A DNA stretch of 64,000 nt. Source: a bacterium. GTDB lineage: Bacteria; Hinthialibacterota; Hinthialibacteria; Hinthialibacterales; Hinthialibacteraceae. How positions within the stretch are numbered: the first letter of the stretch is position 1; each line of letters starts with the position of its first letter. Positions 51,339 through 60,192 of this stretch are shown here, piece by piece. A model generated the notes under the pieces. The model was not told the DNA's origin, did not search any database, and saw only the letters and a list, made by a program, of their open reading frames with translations. The stretch is taken from the NCBI GenBank assembly GCA_016125385.1, contig WGLV01000025.1, positions 56,811-120,810 on the forward strand. Reading direction: 5' to 3'. The position numbers and the translations under genes were made by a program.

Positions 51339-51914
51339 TTACTCTCCGGCGAATTGCAGGATCAATTGATACGAGATGGATTCGCCATTGACGCTGGTCG
51401 TTATATTGTAGACCAGTTTTTCATGGTTGGCGATGGAGGAATATCGAAAATCGACGATACGGTATTCCGCCGATTTCATGGGCCAGGTCCACTCGCCTTT
51501 TCTGGGCAGAACCTCGATCTCGTTTCCGTCTTTGGTCGTCACGGCGTAGTCGTGATGTTCCAATGGAACTGTATCGCCGGCTATCTCGCCGGTTCGCGTA
51601 CATTCCAATAACAGAACAACGGCTTGATCCATCCCCGCGTTTTGCATCGCGGCGCGTTTTTCAGCCGGGACCTTGATCGAGACGGCGTCGCTTGACATTT
51701 CGACGGGCTTGGCGTCCGCGTTCAGCGCGCCTTTTTCAAACGCGCTGGTTTGCAGGTCTGTGAGCTCCGCGCGTGAAAACCCCTCCTTCATCATGCTGAC
51801 CAGGGCGGCCTTATCCATAGTAAAGACGCTGGCTTTCAGGCTGATGGGCGCTTGCGCCCAGCCGGCGGCTTGCGCGACAAGTACGCATACGATCGCGAGG
51901 CAGGTTCGTTTCAT
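51339..51914 (-). CDS. Small exported protein, function unknown
   Basis: 191 residues from ATG 51914, preceded by a strong AAAGGAGG. The open frame reaches 52136, but MKRTCLAIVCVLVAQAAGWA is a clear signal peptide. The mature protein looks beta-rich toward the end (YNITTSVNGESISYQLILQF). I recognise no family. It ends 12 nt before the membrane protein gene and may be co-transcribed with it. Confidence 0.65.
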   Translation of the reverse strand: MKRTCLAIVCVLVAQAAGWAQAPISLKASVFTMDKAALVSMMKEGFSRAELTDLQTSAFEKGALNADAKPVEMSSDAVSIKVPAEKRAAMQNAGMDQAVVLLLECTRTGEIAGDTVPLEHHDYAVTTKDGNEIEVLPRKGEWTWPMKSAEYRIVDFRYSSIANHEKLVYNITTSVNGESISYQLILQFAGE

Positions 51915-52098
51915 CGGAATTTCCTCCTTTTTCGCCGCGCTGAAACCGGTTATCGCTTTGGCGGCGAATGATACGACGTGATAACATCGAATAGATGGAG
52001 TTATTATGGCATATAGAAATTCGAATGGATACCGTGTTTTCGCCGCTCGGTAACCGGAATGAATTCCACCATAAAAACGATAAAAGCGTGAAAATCGT

Positions 52099-53076
52099 AT
52101 GAAAACCGTCGCCGAACTGGGTGAGTTTGGGCTCATTCAACAAATCGAACGCATTCTTTCCGTCGCCCGGCCCGATATCCTCGTCGGGTTGGGGGATGAC
52201 GCCGCCGTGATCGCGCCTTCGGACCGGCCACTGGTGGTGACCACCGACGCAATGGTGAGCGGCGTCCATTTCAAGAGCGAATGGACCTCCGCCGCCGATC
52301 TGGCGCACAAAGCGCTGGCGTCGGCTCTGAGCGACCTCGCCTGCAAGTGCGCTCGGCCCGCGTATGCGGTGGCGACGCTGGGATTGACCGGCGATGAACC
52401 GGTTGACTGGGTGTTGGAGTTTTACCATCGCCTGGCGGTGTTGCAGGGCGAGTGGGGGGCGGCGATCGTCGGCGGCGATACGGTTCGTTCACCCGCGATG
52501 TGGATTTCAATCGGCGCCTGGGGTGAACAGCTGACCGAAAATCCGGTTCGAATTTCAACCGCCCGGCCCGGCGATTGGATTCTGATGACGGGAGAAACCG
52601 GCGGCGCGGCGGCGGGGCTCGATCTGCTGTTGAGCGGCGCTGAACCCGCTTGGGATTACGCGCCGCTGCTGGATCGCTTTCACCGGCCTGTCCCGCGCAT
52701 CGCCGAAGCGCTTCATCTCGCTGAAATCGCCGTTCCGTCGAGCATGACCGATCTCTCCGACGGCCTGGCGCGCGATCTTCCCAAACTGTGCCGTGCGTCC
52801 GGCGTGGGGGCGGTGGTCGAAGCGGAGGCGCTTCCGCGTTCGGAAGCGTTGAACCGGTTCGCGGGTGATAAAACTCTCGAATATGCGTGGCGGGGGGGAG
52901 AAGATTACGAGTTGCTGTTTACGCTCGATCCGGATCGGGCGCGCCGTCTGATGGAATCATGGCCGGACTCACTGGCGCCGTTGACCCGTATCGGCGTAAC
53001 GGCGCAGGAAACCGCCATCCGGATTAACGGGTTGGAAAACCTATCCGTCGAGGGGTTTGATCACTTCGCTCATTAA
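52099..53076 (+). CDS. thiL: Thiamine-monophosphate kinase
   Basis: A 325-residue member of the PurM/ThiL ATP-binding superfamily that phosphorylates thiamine monophosphate to the active diphosphate. Visible motifs are GDDAAVI at about 32-38, TTDAMVSGVHF, the GGDTVRSP segment, TGETGGAAAGLDLL, SMTDLSDGLARDLP and WRGGEDYELLFTLD. Length is typical. Only a weak ribosome-binding site precedes the start. Its 3' end overlaps the convergent GntR-type gene by 4 bp. Confidence 0.95.
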   Translation: MKTVAELGEFGLIQQIERILSVARPDILVGLGDDAAVIAPSDRPLVVTTDAMVSGVHFKSEWTSAADLAHKALASALSDLACKCARPAYAVATLGLTGDEPVDWVLEFYHRLAVLQGEWGAAIVGGDTVRSPAMWISIGAWGEQLTENPVRISTARPGDWILMTGETGGAAAGLDLLLSGAEPAWDYAPLLDRFHRPVPRIAEALHLAEIAVPSSMTDLSDGLARDLPKLCRASGVGAVVEAEALPRSEALNRFAGDKTLEYAWRGGEDYELLFTLDPDRARRLMESWPDSLAPLTRIGVTAQETAIRINGLENLSVEGFDHFAH

Positions 53077-54170
53077 GACGTCATCGCGGTGGCGTAGCGA
53101 TTGATCTCCTGAAGCGACGCACGGCGGATCACCGCGCCCTTCAGCGTCTCGGCGTGAGGACGGCCACCCTTCAGCCATGCGTTCATCAGCTCGGCGGCGC
53201 GGCGGCCCAGATCGGCCCAGGGAAGCTCCAGCGTCGTCAGTTGAGTCATTTCGGCGAGACGCCCGCCGCCGAAACCGGTGATGGATACCGAACCCGGTTG
53301 CCGCAGTTCGGGTTTGCCGCGCAGAATACGCCATGCGATTTCATCGTCCAGACAGAGAATCGCGCTGGGCGACGCCTGCCGGAAAGTGAGATCGAAGCGG
53401 CGGAAATTCTCTTCTTCCGACAGCCCGCCGTCGAAGGTGAAATACTCCACCCACTCCACGGGCGAGCCGGTGTTTTCCATGATCTGTTTAAATCCCTTGA
53501 CGCGGGCCTGTCGAACCGAAGGCCTCATCCGGTCGCAATCCACCAGCATCAGACGGCGATGGCCGCAGTTCGCCGCGGTTTGCGTCATGTCTCTCATCCC
53601 GCCCTCATGGTCGAAGCCGATTGACCACGCGTCGCATTCAAAATCGAACGCGCCGTCCAGCAACATCAGGGGGATCTGGGCTTTTTTGAGCAAGTTGTAC
53701 CAACGCCGGTTTTCCGTCGCGGCCGGCGCGTTTTCAAGCGGAGCGGCGATCAGCCCCGCCGCGCGCCGGTCGATCAGGCGGGCGATAAAACGATCAACTT
53801 TGGTGGTGTTGGATTGCGTGAAACAGACGCTGGTTTCATAACCCAGCTCGCTGGCCTGTTCTTCAAGCGCCTGCAATAGCTGCCAATGGCGGCCGCAGTT
53901 TTCGCACGGCAACATCACGCCCAGCGCCGGGCCGCGGTGGTCTGGCTTGCGAACGTAGGTCCCTTTGCCCTGAACCCGGCGCAATAGCCCTTCCTGCACC
54001 AGTTCCTGCAGGGCGCGGATCACCGTCATCTTGCTGGCGCCGAATCGTTCGATCAGGTGCATCTCCGAGGGCAACTGCTGGCCTTCGCGCAGAACGCCCT
54101 GCTCGATGTCATGACGGATCGCTTCTTTGATCTGGATATACTTCGGCAAGCGGTCGAAGAGGTTTGACAT
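53073..54170 (-). CDS. GntR-type HTH regulator with LacI-like sensor domain
   Basis: 365 residues. The N-terminal winged helix-turn-helix has the GntR pattern (KYIQIKEAIRHDIEQG, GQQLPSEMHLIERFGASKMT, RRVQGKGTYV). The rest is a periplasmic-binding-protein-like sensor of the LacI/GalR type (LGVMLPCENC, then IGFDHEGGMRDMT and VSITGFGGGRLAEM). This fusion is typical of AraR-type regulators that respond to sugars. ATG 54170 is chosen from MSNLFDRLPKYIQ. Four Cys in the sensor, including CENC, are notable. Target genes are not evident; none of its neighbours is a sugar transporter. Confidence 0.88.
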   Translation of the reverse strand: MSNLFDRLPKYIQIKEAIRHDIEQGVLREGQQLPSEMHLIERFGASKMTVIRALQELVQEGLLRRVQGKGTYVRKPDHRGPALGVMLPCENCGRHWQLLQALEEQASELGYETSVCFTQSNTTKVDRFIARLIDRRAAGLIAAPLENAPAATENRRWYNLLKKAQIPLMLLDGAFDFECDAWSIGFDHEGGMRDMTQTAANCGHRRLMLVDCDRMRPSVRQARVKGFKQIMENTGSPVEWVEYFTFDGGLSEEENFRRFDLTFRQASPSAILCLDDEIAWRILRGKPELRQPGSVSITGFGGGRLAEMTQLTTLELPWADLGRRAAELMNAWLKGGRPHAETLKGAVIRRASLQEINRYATAMTS

Positions 54171-54546
54171 GATTAGACGCCCCATCCGGCCGGATCAATC
54201 GCATTCCCCATGACATGCCTCCCATCATCATCAAAGAAAAGAGAATCAGTGCGCCGCACGGATCCGCCTCCAACTCGCGGAACTCGCGCCGTTCGCCGAA
54301 CGATTCCATCAAATGCGGGAATGATTCAAAGATGACAAATACAAAGCAAATCCCCATTCAAAAAAACCAAATACGAGCGGAAGCCAATTTTCGAGATGAT
54401 GTGTATCCGGATGTGGAGCGCAAGGCGCAAACTGGCTTGTGGCCTTTCAATCAGATATTTTTCGGCCATTCAATCATAACGCCGCAAAACAAAATAAACA
54501 TGAATCGTTCGATAGAATGATATGTTCGGGAAAAATCAGCAAAAGA
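54171..54546 (+). other. Intergenic stretch, nothing recognised
   Basis: These 376 nt between the GntR-type gene and the pgsA-like gene hold an open frame on the plus strand (54215-54520) with no ribosome-binding site and no domain-like sequence. I see no terminator or repeat of note. Confidence 0.5.
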
Positions 54547-55131
54547 TCAAGCGGTCAATTCATCTTTTTCTGATATTTTCGGCAAAACGCCCATGTAATA
54601 CTCAATCGCGGATGCCACCGTGATGATCATCACCAGCGCCATTAAACCGTTGACGATCGTCAGGTAATGCGCCGCCACCCAGGCGGAATTGATTTCGAGT
54701 ATCCGCATCACCACCACCGCGACGATGCAGATCGCTTGAAAGACCGCCTTGATCTTGCCGCTCGCTCTCGCCGCCAGCACGATGCCCTTCAGCGCGCAGA
54801 ACATCCGCAGGCTGAACAGCAGGCTGTCGCGGTACAGAATCGGAAGAACCAGAAAAATCGAGACTTCCTGCCTCACCGCCATACAGATAAACACCGTGTC
54901 GCGGTACATGCTGTCCGCCAGCGGGTCCATCAGCTTGCCGAAGTCGCTTACCTGGTTCCAGCGGCGCGCGAAAAAACCATCCAGCGCGTCGGTGAGTTCG
55001 CAGACGATGACGATCCCCAGCGCGGTCCAGCGCGACCAGGGAGAATCGAGCATCAGAATCACCGCCAGCACCGGAGTCAGGCACAAACGGAGCAGGGTTA
55101 AAACGTTGGGTAGCGTAAATTGAAAATTCAT
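54547..55131 (-). CDS. pgsA: CDP-alcohol phosphatidyltransferase (PgsA-like)
   Basis: A 194-residue integral membrane enzyme with about five or six hydrophobic segments. The complete CDP-alcohol motif D-x2-D-G-x2-A-R-x8-G-x3-D-x3-D is present at Asp48, Asp51, Gly52, Ala55, Arg56, Gly65, Asp69 and Asp73. It swaps CMP for an alcohol on CDP-diacylglycerol; phosphatidylglycerophosphate synthase is the likeliest member by length and sequence start (NFQFTLPNVLTLLRL). Other CDP-alcohol enzymes are possible. Confidence 0.88.
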   Translation of the reverse strand: MNFQFTLPNVLTLLRLCLTPVLAVILMLDSPWSRWTALGIVIVCELTDALDGFFARRWNQVSDFGKLMDPLADSMYRDTVFICMAVRQEVSIFLVLPILYRDSLLFSLRMFCALKGIVLAARASGKIKAVFQAICIVAVVVMRILEINSAWVAAHYLTIVNGLMALVMIITVASAIEYYMGVLPKISEKDELTA

Positions 55132-55391
55132 CGTGATTTACCTGAGCGCTCGCGAGCGGCGTCCGATCGGGTTGAAACTATACGGCCTAACGCCGCCGAT
55201 GGGGAGCATCGCCCGTTTTCTGAGCGCGATCAAGAGCCTGAAACGAGGGGAAAACGTCTTCGCGGCTTGATTTTTTTTAACAAGTCCGCACATTGTACAT
55301 AACAAATCGAATCACGAATCGTTTACAATGAACGGAACCGCCCCCCGGGCGGCGCACGTCAGACAGTATACTACGAGCGACCAGAGCGGCT

Positions 55392-55745
55392 ATGTCTTTC
55401 GAACGGAATATCAAACGCTATTTTCCCTGGCTTCCTTACGCCAGCCTGACGATATGCAGTCTCATCTTCGTCTGGCTCTGCCTTACGCTCTTCACGCGCA
55501 CGTTCGGCGGCCCCTTCCCCGAAAGAACGCGCGGTCCGCTGGCTAAACACGATTATTATAAACTGGGCGAATTCGACGATTGGGAAAGCATTATCGATCA
55601 ACCCGCCGGAGATGGGCTTCAGGTTTCTGAAGCCCTGGTCGAGTCCAAACCGATTCCCGATCTGGAATTCGGAACGCCTCCCGCCAAAGCGGAAACCGCC
55701 GATGATTCTTCGGCTGAAACCGTCCAATCCGCTTCGCAACCGTAG
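55392..55745 (+). CDS. Small single-pass membrane protein, function unknown
   Basis: 117 residues with one transmembrane helix (about 14-35, YASLTICSLIFVWLCLTLF) and a mostly polar, acidic, Pro/Ala-rich C-terminal tail. No motif is recognised. It stands alone on the plus strand after the divergent pgsA-like gene, and a TATACT hexamer lies about 15 nt upstream. Confidence 0.55.
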   Translation: MSFERNIKRYFPWLPYASLTICSLIFVWLCLTLFTRTFGGPFPERTRGPLAKHDYYKLGEFDDWESIIDQPAGDGLQVSEALVESKPIPDLEFGTPPAKAETADDSSAETVQSASQP

Positions 55746-55824
55746 ACGAAAACCCCTTCTTGAGCCAAGATATCAGGGTGTGTATGGACTCAAAAAACCA
55801 TCCTTACGGCTACGGTATGTTTGA

Positions 55825-56550
55825 ATGACAAGCGTCTACGAAGCGAAACAACAGATCGTCGAAATCGGCCGCCGCGTCTGGACCAAAGGTTGGGTCGCCG
55901 CGAACGATGGAAATATCTCGTTTAAAGTCAGCGATAACGAATTCGTCTGTACGCCCACCGGCGTCAGCAAGGGATTCATGGAGGTCGGCGACCTGTTGGT
56001 GGTTGACCGTCACGCCCGCAAGATCAGCGGCGGGCCGCTGAAACCGTCATCTGAAATCAAGATGCACTTTTACGTGTATGACCAGCGCCCCGACGTCAAC
56101 GCGGTGGTTCACGCTCATCCGCCCACGTCGACCGGTTTCGCGGTGGCGGGCTTGTCGCTCGACGCCTGCGCCCTGCCTGAAGTGGTGGCGCTGATGGGCC
56201 AGATTCCGCTGGCCGATTACGGCCTGCCTTCCACCGATGAAATCCCCAAATCCATCGACCCCTACATCAAAACCAACAGCGCGGTGCTGCTCGCCAACCA
56301 CGGCGCTCTGGCGTGGGGTAAAGACCTGATGCAGGCCTACTATCGCATGGAAACCATGGAGCACTTCGCCAACATTTTGCTGACCGCCGTTCAGCTCGGT
56401 AAGGTGAATCTTTTCACCGACAAGCAGGTCGAGGCGCTGGAAGGTCTTCGCGCCCGATTCGGCCTCTCCGATCCCTTCACCGGCTGCAACCGGAATCCCA
56501 CGGGGCTTCCCGCTGAAACCGGCAAGGTGCGCGACATCTACGATTCCTGA
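55825..56550 (+). CDS. Class II aldolase/adducin-family protein (fuculose-phosphate aldolase-like)
   Basis: 241 residues. The zinc site matches FucA-type aldolases: Glu77 (SSEIKMH), His96 and His98 (HAHPP) and His159 (NHG), with the same 19, 2 and 61 residue spacing as in E. coli FucA. The N-terminal NDGNISFK and CTPTGVSKG segments are also typical. Such enzymes split sugar 1-phosphates into dihydroxyacetone phosphate and an aldehyde. The exact sugar cannot be told, and ribulose-phosphate epimerase-type relatives share these residues. A strong terminator follows. Confidence 0.9.
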   Translation: MTSVYEAKQQIVEIGRRVWTKGWVAANDGNISFKVSDNEFVCTPTGVSKGFMEVGDLLVVDRHARKISGGPLKPSSEIKMHFYVYDQRPDVNAVVHAHPPTSTGFAVAGLSLDACALPEVVALMGQIPLADYGLPSTDEIPKSIDPYIKTNSAVLLANHGALAWGKDLMQAYYRMETMEHFANILLTAVQLGKVNLFTDKQVEALEGLRARFGLSDPFTGCNRNPTGLPAETGKVRDIYDS

Positions 56551-56595
56551 TCGCGGCCCGCGCTTCGCGTGAGCGCTAAACCGATTCCCGAACGT

Positions 56596-56628
56596 AAAAA
56601 GCCCCATCGAATCCGATGGGGCTTTTTT
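56596..56628 (+). terminator. Terminator of the aldolase gene (symmetrical)
   Basis: GCCCCATCG (56601-56609) and CGATGGGGC (56614-56622) pair around AATC. A5 precedes and T6 follows, so it may also work for minus-strand transcripts. Confidence 0.85.
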
Positions 56629-56671
56629 CAATAGAATCTGGATCGGGTGATTAATAAATCTGAAAACAAGT

Positions 56672-56696
56672 AGGGGAGGGTTTGAAACCCGCCCCT
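56672..56696 (+). repeat. GGGTTTGAAACCCGCCCC palindrome, copy 2
   Basis: AGGGGAGGG (56672-56680) and CCCGCCCCT (56688-56696) flank TTTGAAA with one mismatched pair. The core is identical to 11401-11418. Confidence 0.6.
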
Positions 56697-56785
56697 GTGA
56701 CTAACTCTCTCTGGGGAAAAATGCGCCTCAATAAGAAAACGTCCGTCAGCCAAACTATCCGACGCCTGTCTCCATCCAATTAACG

Positions 56786-56803
56786 TCAGGCCCAACGAGG
56801 CCG
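56786..56803 (+). repeat. GGCCCAACGARGCC-type palindrome, copy 2
   Basis: TCAGGCCCAACGAGGCCG, identical over 18 bases to 59436-59453. It lies downstream of the aldolase terminator. Confidence 0.55.
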
Positions 56804-56860
56804 GTTTATTCAGATTCCCCAAAGACTTGCCCCCAGGCGCTGCCAGGTGGGCGCTGTCCG

Positions 56861-57610
56861 TCAGGCGCTGGCGGCTTCGAGAATTTCCTCGGGGATGTCG
56901 AAGTTGGCGTAGACGTTCTGCACGTCATCGTTATCTTCCAGCATCTCCATCAGCTTGAGCATGGTGGTGGCGGGTTTGCCTTCCAGCGCCACAGTGTTGC
57001 TCGGAATGCGGGTCAGGTTCGCCGATGTGATGTTATATTTCTTCTCCTGCAGGGCGGCGTTGACCGTGTTGAAGTCTTCGATCGTGGTGTAGATCTCCGC
57101 CGCGCCGTCTTCAAACTGGACGTCTTCGGCGCCGGCTTCCAGAGCCGCTTCCATGATCTCGTCTTCGCTGAGGTTTTCGCCTTCGATGACGATCTGGCCT
57201 TTGCGTTCGAACATCCACGCCACGCTGCCCGACTCGCCAAGGTTGCCGCCGTATTTGCCGAACATATGACGTAACTCGGCGGTGATGCGGTTTTTATTAT
57301 CGGTCAACACTTCGACGAAGACCGCCACGCCGCCGGGGCCGTAGCCTTCGTAGGTACATTCATCATAGGTCACGCCGGGCAGTTCGCCGGTGCCTTTTTT
57401 GATGGCTTTATCGATATTGTCTTTCGGCATGTTCGCCGCGCGGGCGGCGTCGACCGCTGTGCGCAGGCGCGGATTGCTGCCGATGTCGCCGCCGCCGATG
57501 CGCGCCGCCGTGGTCAGTTCGCGGATGATTTTGGTGAACACTTTTCCGCGAGCGGCGTCGAGTTTCGCCTTTTTGTGCTTGATTGTACTCCACTTGGAAT
57601 GGCCGGACAT
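56861..57610 (-). CDS. yebC: YebC/PmpR-family protein
   Basis: A 249-residue cytoplasmic protein of the usual length. The start MSGHSKWSTIKHKKAK is nearly invariant in the family. YEGYGPGGVAVFVEVLTDN and GGNLGESGSVAWMFERKG follow, with the acidic middle domain after them. Members act as DNA-binding regulators or as translation factors that relieve ribosome stalling at poly-proline. A promoter with extended -10 lies upstream. Confidence 0.95.
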   Translation of the reverse strand: MSGHSKWSTIKHKKAKLDAARGKVFTKIIRELTTAARIGGGDIGSNPRLRTAVDAARAANMPKDNIDKAIKKGTGELPGVTYDECTYEGYGPGGVAVFVEVLTDNKNRITAELRHMFGKYGGNLGESGSVAWMFERKGQIVIEGENLSEDEIMEAALEAGAEDVQFEDGAAEIYTTIEDFNTVNAALQEKKYNITSANLTRIPSNTVALEGKPATTMLKLMEMLEDNDDVQNVYANFDIPEEILEAASA

Positions 57611-57686
57611 GGTCGTGATTCCTTATTGATTTCAAGTTTTCCATCGTGACGGACGCCGTTGGCGGCGTTCACAATCACAAACGCTT

Positions 57687-57714
57687 AGTATACCATCGTC
57701 TCAAAACCAAACAA
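57687..57714 (-). promoter_or_regulatory. Candidate promoter of yebC
   Basis: On the minus strand TTGTTT (57709-57714), 16 nt, then TGG-TATACT with the -10 at 57687-57692, an extended -10. yebC starts 76 nt downstream. Confidence 0.45.
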
Positions 57715-57846
57715 GCGAGTGTCCGCGCGCCCCAATTTTGCCGCCAAAATTACGTTCAGATTGTACCAGGGATCAAAACGTACCTTTTTTGGCGATCGCT
57801 ATCACACGCGAAAACGCGGAGCTCGCGCGGCGGGAAAACCAGACAC

Positions 57847-59376
57847 GTGAACCATACTTCTTCTTCAGACGCGATGCTGAGTTGCGCCATTTTCATGCTG
57901 GTGACGGGCGTCTATCTGCTCTTTCTGCCCGGTCACTGCCTCACTACGCCTGACGAAGAACTCAACCTGCGCACCACGTTATCGCTGTTGGAAGGCCAGC
58001 GCGGCTCCGTGCCGCCGCTGCCCGGCGGATTCGCCACCCGGCGTGGAGTCGATGGCAAACAGTACGCCCAGTATGGTCTCGGCCTTCCCGTTGCGGCGGC
58101 GCCCTGGCTGGCGGTGGGGCGGATGATCAATCCCGCCGGGGCGGTTCATTTCAGCGATTGGCTGAACCTCGCCCCGGATGCGGGCGAGGCCGATCTCGCG
58201 GCGGCCGCCGATGAATCGACGCTACGGTTTTTACGCGTTTGGTTGACGGTGTTCGCCGTCTTCATCGCGGCGGCTACGGCGGTGGTTTTTCACGCTCTGG
58301 CGCGGCGGCTGGGGCTTTCGCCGCGCGCGGCGCTGGGGGCGGCGCTGCTGCTTGCCTTCTGCGCCTACCAGTGGCGGCATGGCCGTACCTTTTTTACCGA
58401 ACCGCTCACCACCCTCTGTCTGCTGAGCGCTTTCTGGGCGATGTTGCGCGCCCGGGGCGGCGACGCGCTCAAATGGAACCTGCTCGGCGGCGCCTTCTGG
58501 GCCTATGCGGTCTTTACCCGTCCCGACGCGCTGGTCACCGCGCCCGCCGCCTTGTGGTTGCTTTGCATCGACACCGCTCAAGAGACCTCGCCGGTCCGGA
58601 TCGATCTTCGCCGCCTGGCCGCGTTCGCCGCTCCCTGGTTAGTCGTTTTAACGATCGTGATGTTGTACAACCAGTACCGCTTTGACTCGTTCTTTTCGAC
58701 GGGCTATGAAGATCAGGCGGAAGGCGTACATTTTTCCACGCCGCTGCTGGTGGGGCTGCATGGCTTTCTGCTGACGCCGGGGCGCAGCCTGTTTTTTTAT
58801 TCGCCGCCGCTGCTGCTCGCGCTATTCGGCGCCGCCGCGTTCTGGCGCCGCGACCGCTGGCTGGCGGGCGGCGTGTACCTGCTGGTTGGCTTTCATCTCG
58901 TGGTGATGTCGATGTGGCAGAACTGGGCGGGCGGCTACGACTGGGGCCCGCGCCATATCTATCAGATCACGCCCTTTCTCATGCTGCCCGCCGCCTTCGC
59001 GCTGGAGAATCCGCGTCTCTATGACGCCCGCTGGAAGCGCGCCATCTGGGCGCTGGCGATCGCATTCGCGGTGGGCCTGCAACTGCTCGGACTCGCCGCC
59101 GATCCCGTCGCGGTGATTCACGACTGGCTCGATCGCTGGCCCGCCGTGATGGTGGGCGCCATGCCGTTGTCGACGCTGCTGTTGCAGTTCAACATTTACC
59201 TGCCCCACTTCTCCGCGCCGGCGTTGCACTGGCAGGCGATATGGACGCACGGGCCTGACTTCCTCCTGCTGGACCTCGCCCGCCATCATTCCGCCTGGCT
59301 GCCGCTTTACCTTCTCCCCGCCGCCCTCATCGCCTGGGGAACGTGGATCGTTAAACGAAATTGGCAAAGCGGTTGA
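57847..59376 (+). CDS. GT-C-type membrane glycosyltransferase-like protein
   Basis: About 509 residues from GTG 57847, chosen because the long upstream extension of the frame (to 57646) is polar and unlike the family, and CGGGAAA lies 12 nt before it. Ten or more hydrophobic segments follow. The first loop has TTPDEELNLRTTLSLLEG, the acidic loop-1 pattern where GT-C enzymes keep their catalytic Asp or Glu. QYGLGLPVAAAPWLAVG is also PMT/ArnT-like. Such enzymes use lipid-linked sugars on the outer face of the inner membrane. The acceptor is unknown. Confidence 0.75.
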   Translation: MNHTSSSDAMLSCAIFMLVTGVYLLFLPGHCLTTPDEELNLRTTLSLLEGQRGSVPPLPGGFATRRGVDGKQYAQYGLGLPVAAAPWLAVGRMINPAGAVHFSDWLNLAPDAGEADLAAAADESTLRFLRVWLTVFAVFIAAATAVVFHALARRLGLSPRAALGAALLLAFCAYQWRHGRTFFTEPLTTLCLLSAFWAMLRARGGDALKWNLLGGAFWAYAVFTRPDALVTAPAALWLLCIDTAQETSPVRIDLRRLAAFAAPWLVVLTIVMLYNQYRFDSFFSTGYEDQAEGVHFSTPLLVGLHGFLLTPGRSLFFYSPPLLLALFGAAAFWRRDRWLAGGVYLLVGFHLVVMSMWQNWAGGYDWGPRHIYQITPFLMLPAAFALENPRLYDARWKRAIWALAIAFAVGLQLLGLAADPVAVIHDWLDRWPAVMVGAMPLSTLLLQFNIYLPHFSAPALHWQAIWTHGPDFLLLDLARHHSAWLPLYLLPAALIAWGTWIVKRNWQSG

Positions 59377-59435
59377 CGCGCAATCTCTCTGTTCCTTCCT
59401 GAAAATTCAGAATTTTTCCGAGATGGCGGATCGCA

Positions 59436-59453
59436 TCAGGCCCAACGAGGCCG
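59436..59453 (+). repeat. GGCCCAACGARGCC-type palindrome, copy 3
   Basis: TCAGGCCCAACGAGGCCG, identical to copy 2. It lies between the convergent GT-C and pseudopilin genes. Confidence 0.55.
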
Positions 59454-59494
59454 CTAAATTCCGATAGCGCCAATAGAGGCTCGGCCACCAATCC

Positions 59495-60073
59495 TTACGG
59501 CCCGTAGCGCACGATGCAGCCCCCGCTGTACAGCCCGTTGCTCATGTCGTAGGCGATGTATTCGCCCGCGTTGGCGTGTCCCGCCGGATACACCAGATTC
59601 GGCACCCATGATTCCGACGGCCCGAAGCCGATCAGAATCCACTCATGCTTCCCGGCGGGGAAGTCGGTGGTCGCTCTCCAGTAATTCGCGCCCTTGGTGT
59701 TGCCGTTGGCGGCCAGACGCGTCCAGTAGTCGTAGTGTCCGGTGGGGTTGTTGCCGTCCTTGGGGCCGGTTGAGGTGTCGGTGGGGCGTTTGTTGAAGGG
59801 GTCGAGCGGAATCGAACCCATGTACGCGACCGGGTGGGTCAGCGAGATGTACCGGTCGGCCATCCAGGTGGGTGGAAAAATCGGCGGGTAGGCGTTGCGG
59901 TCGAGCCGGTACATTTCCAGCGCTTCGGACAGGCCGCGGATATCCGAAACCGAGCGAGCCACTTTCGCTCGCGTCATGGCGTTCAGAAAATTCGGCACGG
60001 CGATCGACGCCAGAATTCCGATAATCGCCACCACGATCAACAGTTCGATCAGCGTGAAGCCTTTGCGAGTCAT
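59495..60073 (-). CDS. Type II secretion pseudopilin (GspG-like)
   Basis: 192 residues with GGGAGG 6 nt upstream. The prepilin leader and helix MTRKGFTLIELLIVVAIIG include the cleavage Gly before Phe and Glu at +5. The conserved block AVPNFLNAMTRAKVARSVSDIR leads to a globular part with DRNAYPP, a segment typical of pseudopilins with a Ca-binding-like C-terminus. It would join an inner-membrane-assembled fibre after prepilin peptidase cleavage. No secretion ATPase or secretin gene is in the window, so the machinery must be elsewhere. Confidence 0.92.
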   Translation of the reverse strand: MTRKGFTLIELLIVVAIIGILASIAVPNFLNAMTRAKVARSVSDIRGLSEALEMYRLDRNAYPPIFPPTWMADRYISLTHPVAYMGSIPLDPFNKRPTDTSTGPKDGNNPTGHYDYWTRLAANGNTKGANYWRATTDFPAGKHEWILIGFGPSESWVPNLVYPAGHANAGEYIAYDMSNGLYSGGCIVRYGP

Positions 60074-60192
60074 TACAATCCTCCCAATTTTTAAAAAGTA
60101 TGGCCGTTCGGTGGGTTGTAATGAAAAAGAATCAACAAAGAAAAATCAAATCGGTTGTCTGCGTTCGTTGGATGCCGTGCGGGATGAAACGC

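Larger units (their letters stand above)
56551..56860 (+). other. Convergent intergenic stretch with terminator and two palindromic repeats
   Basis: These 310 nt between the aldolase and yebC contain a strong terminator and one copy each of two dispersed palindrome families, listed separately. No gene was seen. Confidence 0.6.

Noticed and set aside
54215..54520. Open frame of 101 codons on the plus strand
   Set aside because: No ribosome-binding site, no recognisable domain and Asn/Lys/Ser-rich random-like composition.
57646..57846. N-terminal 67 residues of the GT-C open frame
   Set aside because: The segment is polar and basic, unlike a GT-C start, and it overlaps the yebC promoter region; GTG 57847 is preferred.
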